Source: Channallabes apus (Eukaryota; Chordata; Actinopteri; Siluriformes; Clariidae). From it: a stretch of 64,000 nucleotides of DNA. The notes beneath the pieces were generated by a model. That model did not search any database. It was not told the origin of the DNA and saw nothing but the letters and a program-made list of their open reading frames with translations. Location of the stretch: positions 5,252,203 to 5,316,202 of the forward strand of contig CM060131.1 in NCBI GenBank assembly GCA_030522415.1. Reading direction: 5' to 3'. Shown here piece by piece: positions 58,171 to 64,000 of this stretch. Positions within the stretch are counted from its first letter, which is position 1; each line of letters begins with the position of its first letter. A program made the translations under genes and the position numbers.

Positions 58171-58499
58171 ATTCATTCATTCATTCATCTTCTATACCGC
58201 TTAATCCTGTGTTCAGGGATTACCCTGGACAGGGTGCCAATCCATCGCAGGGCACACACACATACACACACTCACACACCCAATCACACACTACGGGCAA
58301 TTTAGGAACGCCAATTAGCCTAACCTGCATGTCTTTGGACTGTGGGAGGAAACCGGAGTACCCGGAGGAAACCCACCAAGCACAGGGAGAACATGCAAAC
58401 TCCATGCACACAGAGACGGGAATCGAGCCTGGCCGGGGAATCGAACCCAGACCCTGGAGGTGCAAGGCGACAGTGCTAACCACTACACCACCGCGCCAC
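58171..58499 (-). repeat. SINE family 2, nearly full length
   Basis: Reverse copy almost identical to 13631-14001 apart from a short internal deletion after gttcaggg. Ends in (attc)n. Confidence 0.86.
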
Positions 58500-58854
58500 A
58501 TATGTTTTTCAAAAAAAATTTATTACTTATAGTGAGGTTCAAAATTCTGAGACCACACTTAAAATTTTACTTAAAATTGGAAATCAAAAGAAGTTTTTAA
58601 ACAATCTAAAACAAAGACAGACAATGTTTATTATCTATTACTGACCTGTAGATTTAATATCCTGATTACAGAACTGTCTCTACTGTAGCTCCATATTATA
58701 GTGTAGGTAAATTTATGCTATTAACTGCTTTGTATAAAACGACAGATTTTCCTCATGTCTAATCTGTCCAGATGTTCAGATGACTCTTATGGATTTCATT
58801 TATAAGGGTGTTGAAGTCAAACTTGCTATAAAATGTCTTGTTAACTGTTAACAT

Positions 58855-58985
58855 TTACAGAGGACTTCACGCGCAGTACGGCGATGAGAATCTTACTCGC
58901 AGTAAAACATTTCAATGGTGCAAAGTTTTAAAGAAGGCCGTACATCTGTGAATGATGAGCCTGGCCGAGGTGACTCAGAACTCAC
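58855..58985 (+). pseudogene. mariner-type transposase N-terminal fossil
   Basis: Reads LHAQYGDENLTRSKTFQWCK, and after a one-base frameshift KEGRTSVNDEPGRG: the second helix-turn-helix and linker of mariner transposases, in which YG...SxxTFxxWxxxFKEGRxSVxDxxxxGRP is usual. The rest of the gene is not recognisable. Confidence 0.62.
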
Positions 58986-59849
58986 TGCAGTTCTCTTCCC
59001 ATGAACACTTAGCAAGTGGAACTCCTGATTCTTGAAAATGGACACATAACTCGTACAGTCCTAACCTTGCCCCGAGCCATTTCATCATGTTTGAACTATT
59101 AACCAAATAACCATCACCAAATGGGCCCATTTTCATTGCATGTACTTCAATATATTTTACATGCACCTCACGGTAAAAATTTTTTTTTACAATTTTTAAG
59201 CATCAAATAGTTATATGGTTCTGTTTCAGAGGTGTATAAAGCATGTGGAAATAAAATTCTTTATTCTAGCCTCTGTAACTCTGTTCCACTAAATCCCACT
59301 AATTCTCTGTATATGCAATTCAGGGGGAAATGGGAGATTAAAGAAGTTCCTGGGAAGCCAGCATTTTAGATGAAGTCCAATCAAGACAACACACTTGATC
59401 TGATAAATTGTACTGATTGTAACTCCAGATTAGTGGGAAAAAAAATATTCAACATCCAATATGAGAAAAAAAAACTATTCAAGCACAAACATATGTGATG
59501 ATATACAAACCTTCAAGACATTAGTTTGGGTAATAATGACTGGTTGTACCATTTTGCAGGTCTGAAATGAACAGGATTCGTGTTGTACACGTGAATGTGA
59601 ACAAGTGTGGTGTGTAGGTTTTATCTTTTCTCGACCTACTTTGAGCATGTGTTTTTAATTTAGCACAATGCACCCCCTCCCATCGTTTTTCCTTCTTCAA
59701 TTTGAGTGTTAATGCGGAGTGTGCCGTGCACTCAATGTGTGTGTGTACAAAAGAGAGACAAAAAGCATATGTGGATGTCCCCAAAAAACACAAGCATTAC
59801 TCATTCCATCCTTTTTTTTTTATTTCTGTGTCCATTAACTCATCGCAAA

Positions 59850-59850
<1 letters not shown>

Positions 59851-59880
<30 letters not shown>

Positions 59881-59882
59881 GT
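59851..59882. repeat. (GT)n microsatellite
   Basis: Near-pure run with one c interruption, followed by gagtgtgagtgtgagag. Confidence 0.9.
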
Positions 59883-60199
59883 GAGTGTGAGTGTGAGAGA
59901 GAGTAGTGTGATTTATCTTTCAGGATGCGTAAACATTGCTGGGAGGAAATGATGTCAGTGAGGACATATGGACATCTTCTTTCTGATTTGTTAGTGAAAT
60001 GTTGACACAATGACACTGTGTGTGTGTGTGTGTGGGGGGGGGTGTTTTCATGAGGAGCAAATCATTGCTGCTGATTGGTTGAATGTCTTCACACTTTAGA
60101 TTTTAATATATACTTTCCTATGTGATAAGTGAGAGTCTGTGCCTCCTTCTTTGTGGTTCTATAACAACCTTCACTCTTCTGAAAAGGTTTTTACACTAT

Positions 60200-60420
60200 T
60201 TTGGAGTGTGGCTACGGGGAATTGTGTTCCTTCAGCCAAGAGACCATTAGTGAAGTCAGGTATTAATGTTGGGAGGAAGCCTTGGGGTGTAATCAGCGTT
60301 CCAGGTCATCAACGCCAAATGTGTTTAGTGGGGTTGTGGTGCAGGCTACTCAAGTTCTTCCACTCCATCCTTAACACAGCATGTCTTTATGACGCTGGCT
60401 TTGTGCTTAGGATTAAGCCT
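60200..60420 (-). pseudogene. Tc1-like transposase fossil
   Basis: The plus strand holds agtgaagtcaggtattaatg, gttgtggtgcaggctactca and ttcttccactccatccttaa, the reverse of the VEELEWPAQSPDL region seen in the family of 4790-5186. The 145-codon plus-strand ORF here is an antisense artefact of it. Confidence 0.6.
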
Positions 60421-60607
60421 AATAGTTTTAACGAGGGGAAATCCGAAAGCCACAGGCAACAAAGACATTCAAGACAATTGTTTGCTTTCATCATTGTCAG
60501 GAAGTTCAGGAAGAAAAAACCTCCTTGTTTGGGTATGATGGGTAGGTTTCCACATACTGAACATATGAACATATAGTGTAGTTACACATGAGGCCAGGTC
60601 AAGGAAA

Positions 60608-60797
60608 ATTTACATTTACATTTATGTCATTGAGCTGGATAAGGACATCCTTATCCAGAGCGACTTACATTATATACATTATACATCTGAGCAGTTGAGG
60701 GTTAAAGGCCTTGCTCAGGGGTCCAATACAACTGGGTGATGCTGGGGTTTGAACCTGAGACCTTATGTAGTTCAACACCTTAACCACTGATCTACCC
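60608..60797 (-). repeat. tRNA-derived SINE, family 1, diverged
   Basis: Reverse copy with a rearranged tail (aaggacatccttatccagag forms a small inverted repeat) and altered box A region. Older than the other copies. Confidence 0.75.
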
Positions 60798-60927
60798 CTT
60801 AATTGAAGTTGGTCAGCTTTTATTTTGGTTGTAATTTGCCCAACAGGCAACATCTATCAATCCATCTAGGAACCTCTGTATTCCAACTAGGGACCATGGA
60901 GGCCAATGGTGGCCATTGTGTTTATTC

Positions 60928-61765
60928 TAGGGTTGTTCCGATTCCGATACTGGTATCGGAAATGCTGCCGATACCACAAAAAAAGCTGGCATCGGAATCG
61001 GCGAGTACTTGAGTCCACGTACCGATCCGATACCATTTTCCTAAACATAACCTATTTATGCCCGCTAGCTTAGCTTATTAGCTTAATTGATATCGCTCCT
61101 CGCTCACTAGTTAGGCGGCCTCCCCACCCTTTAGGTATGTGAAGTAGCAGGGCCGCAGAATCAGGCAACGGCCCATGAGCTATCGCCGCTAATGATCCCG
61201 GCGCTATAAAACACAGCGGGGAGTGTAGCTCGGGGTCTGACTGGTGGGAAACTGGACTTTGCGACGCGGTGGATTTTATGAGAGACAGTGGCACAAGAGC
61301 GGGGCGATGTGATGCGGCCCAGAGACTTTAAAAAGAGGGGGGCGCCTTTGATCTCCGCGAGAGGAGTGCGTGAACGAGCTGCGCGAGCTCCCGCGGCACC
61401 TTCACTTCCGCGTAGAGCCCGCCTTCGCATCCCTGCCGCCGAAGGGGAAAAGACCGCAGAGAGCCTTTAACCCTTTCCTTCCCCATTTTTCTAAATAAAT
61501 GACCCTTTTTGCTGTAAGACCTCGCCTCGTGTCCGTGTTTCATGGTGTCGCCCGTGCACTTAGGGCCGAACCCGTTACACAGGGCTAGTAGTATTTTACT
61601 TAAAAAAGAAATTATATATATATAATGTATGTATATACACACACACACACACACAGTACAGATACACACCCAGGTATCGGATCGGTACTCGGTATCGGCC
61701 AATACCCTGAGCCCAAGTATCGGAATCGGTATCGGGAGGGAAAAAATGGTATCGGAACATCTCTA
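60928..61765. mobile_element. hAT-type nonautonomous element with GC-rich cargo
   Basis: An 8-bp target duplication gtttattc (60920-60927 and 61766-61773) flanks ends tagggttgttccgattccga and, reversed, tagagatgttccgatacca. Outer parts are rich in ccgatacc/ggtatcgg words, typical of a widespread fish hAT MITE. The middle (about 61080-61578) is GC-rich and differs sharply from the ends. Confidence 0.82.
61137..61578 (+). repeat. possible solo LTR inside the hAT element
   Basis: Starts tgtgaagtag, has ctataaaaca (TATA-like, about 61203), aataaatga (polyadenylation-like, about 61494) and ends gaacccgttaca. LTR-like architecture but no clear 5-bp target duplication could be read, so the left boundary is uncertain. 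Confidence 0.4.
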
Positions 61766-61804
61766 GTTTATTCCCATTTTATGACCGTGGTAGGACCTCC
61801 GGTT

Positions 61805-62044
61805 AACATTCACACAGACATTCACACACTATGGACAATTTGAGAACACCAATTAGCCTAATCTGCAGGTCTTTGAGCTGTGGAAGGAAACCGGAGCACC
61901 CGGAGGAAACCCACCGAGCACAGGAAGAGTATGCAAACTCCATGCACACAGACATGGAGAATCACATACAGGGAGGCGAGAATTGAACACGGACCCTGAA
62001 GGTGCAAGGTGACAGTATTAACCACTAAGCCCCAATGCCGCCTT
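61805..62044 (-). repeat. SINE family 2, diverged
   Basis: Reverse copy with aaccggagcacccggagg, box B region changed to gagaattgaacacggacc and head edge ccaatgccgcc. Confidence 0.75.
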
Positions 62045-62639
62045 ACAGTCAACAGGGAACTTTAAAAATGACAAAATACTCTGTTATCTCCTTAAAATAT
62101 CAGAGAAAAAATGATTGTAACAAAGTAACGAACACTAATGAAAAGAATAGGAATGTATACTATCTTTTCTTGATCCATCTCTGAGTGCACGATTAAGAAC
62201 TATTTAAATTTCATCAATCGTCCAACAAAAATATGACTCCATTATTCATTGTTTTGTTTAAGTCCAGTTGGCTGAAGAACAGTATATTCTGCCTAGGAGC
62301 GTGTAACAGGTTACAATACTCTAAGGAAGATTTCAGTTTATCATCTATACCTACACACTGTGCACAATTTGCCCCATAAATCATTGGAAAAGGACTGAAA
62401 ATGAACAGTAAAAAATTGCCAACAAGGCCCCAGGTCTGTGTTTCATTCTGGATGTCTAGCAGCTAGACCTGTCAGAGTCTTCGCTTACATTCTGTTCGCT
62501 TTTAAACCATTGTGGCATACGCTAACCGCGAACATATGAATCCGTTCTGTATGTGTAATCCTGCAGTTAGTCCCTGATAATAACCCACTTTGACATGCTG
62601 TGACTCCTCTTGCTCTGCCCTGTTCATCATGATACTGCT

Positions 62640-63032
62640 TCTGAACCTGACACTCACTCTGTGTCACTATGGATATCCCTGTATGGATAATATTGCACTT
62701 TCCAAAATAAGTTGATTTTCAGTGCATAATGTTACACTATTAGATATTAGATTCCTGTATTAATTGTGCAATATTTACCGGAGCTCTTCGGTCATATTTA
62801 GTGTGCAATAAGGTATTCAAAAGGTTTAATGTGCTATATGGTACTTACTATTTTAGGACAATTTCTAATTCGTTTTATTGTTTTATTATTTTATTCTATG
62901 TTCTTTTCTTTTCTTTATATTTTATTCCTTATTTATTACTCTTTCCTTTCTAGTGGATAACAACCGTGAGCAACTGTAACCAAGAATTTCCCTCTGGAAT
63001 TACTGTAATAAAGTTTATTGAATCTTTGAATT
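62640..63032 (+). repeat. 3' end of a retroposon
   Basis: Ends accaagaatttccctctgga attactgtaataaagtttat tgaatctttgaat, like the 3' tails of several fish LINEs. Preceded by T-rich sequence; no coding sequence seen. Confidence 0.45.
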
Positions 63033-64000
63033 AAAGAGATACTGGAGACTGTTGCTGTAATCATAAACACTGATGCTCGTACATTCAATACTGTTTGACT
63101 TTATTACACTGTATACAGTTTTAAGAGTAATGATTTACACAAGATATAACACTTTGGGAATCAGTTTCCTTTTTGAGATTTCCTTGATTTGTGATCATGT
63201 CTATTGATATAGATGTGCTGCAGATTATGTGGCAACAAAATAGGATTATGACAAGAAATTAGCAGAAAAGTTAGTATTATTAGAAAATTATTTACAAATA
63301 GGTTTATGGATCTTCTAATTGATTTATTAAAATCTTTTATAATAGGAAATACTAGATCCATTTGACTACATTGTTAATGTAGTTGAATGACCGTGGTGTC
63401 TGAGGTTGAATGACCATAATATCGTTATAACAATGTGGAGATGACATTCACAAGCAGGACAATGTTTATTTTTTAGAATGACTCGAGTAAAATGATATTG
63501 AGATAACATTCAAACACAATGAAACAAATGCTTCAAATAAAGGTTAGTAGATTTTATGCTGATTAACGACATTTCCACAAATTCTTGCCATATCCATGAT
63601 CCCATGAGGTGCATTTTAGCTCCCAAATGACTGTACTGCCATGTGGTGCTTGCACAAGGTCCAAACTGTCTCACGTCCTCTTTCACATATTATAGATGTT
63701 AAGGGGTTTTGTTTTTACCCTTTTGCTTCCTTTCCAATCTAATATTTCAGTAAATTGCTATTGTCCAGTGTGTTTCGTGCAATTTGTTGTTATGTAAACA
63801 CATTTACTGTACGAGCTTCTACTGCACGTTCCCCAATGGTCCAGGAGTAAGCACACAGAGCTCTCACCGCAGCAACCAGTGGTTTGGTCCTGCTCAGGCC
63901 ATTGGTTTGCTAATAATATTTCTGCAACACTGTATTGGGACATTCAATCACCCATTAACACGTATCCCAACATCTTTTAAGCAAAGTAATTCCATTTTTT
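63033..64000. other. flank, nothing recognised
   Basis: AT-rich sequence with no exon, RNA gene or repeat that I can support. Confidence 0.5.

Noticed and set aside
60139..60576. 145-codon plus-strand ORF
   Set aside because: It overlaps the reverse of a Tc1 transposase region (60200-60420); no conserved motif in this direction.

Overview
This window is AT-rich vertebrate DNA. Split genes with GT-AG introns, tRNA-derived SINEs, many Tc1/mariner copies, a DIRS element, L2- and RTE-like LINE pieces and abundant (CA)n microsatellites point to a teleost fish. I cannot name the species; an ostariophysan such as a catfish would fit but is not shown.

One host gene explains the conserved coding sequence. 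Nineteen exons on the minus strand, between 55412 and 4492, encode 926 residues of latent TGF-beta-binding protein 2 (ltbp2). In transcript order they give a non-calcium EGF domain with a short linker, the HHPPEA linker, the first hybrid (8-Cys) domain, a short Cys-containing exon, one calcium-binding EGF (cbEGF), a second 8-Cys domain, a long Ser/Thr/Gln linker, two near-identical 108-bp Pro-rich linker exons, a divergent EGF and nine cbEGF exons. The signal peptide and first exons lie beyond 64000 or were not recognised. The C-terminal part lies to the left of position 1. Nearly all exons are symmetric phase 1-1 and splice sites could be read for all of them. Every other feature sits in an ltbp2 intron or in the flanks.

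Layout: 1-4491 is flank/intron with SINEs, a deleted LTR element (2539-3550) and half of a foldback element. 4492-14356 holds the cbEGF cluster, interrupted by two long foldback MITEs. 14865-17213 is a very young non-autonomous LTR element with an intact 562-codon ORF of a kind I do not recognise. 19256-25385 holds the duplicated linker exons, one copy carrying an RTE-like LINE in its duplicated intron. 25386-39359 holds the second 8-Cys domain and, in one intron, a DIRS tyrosine-recombinase retrotransposon (32343-37482) followed by a Tc1 transposon (37585-39189). 39360-55412 holds the 5' exons seen here plus several TIR elements, an L2 fragment and Ty3/gypsy relics. 55413-64000 is non-coding, with SINEs, a hAT-type element carrying a GC-rich cargo, and Tc1/mariner fossils.

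The strongest candidate for something undescribed is the small LTR family (14865-17213, with a diverged relative at 2539-3550). It encodes a conserved acidic, coiled-coil, Pro-rich repeat protein whose start codon lies inside the LTR, and it has no recognisable protease, RT or integrase. Its LTRs share an exact 18-nt CRE/E-box-like motif with the terminal inverted repeats of the unrelated DIRS element. All identifications are by eye; no database search was run.
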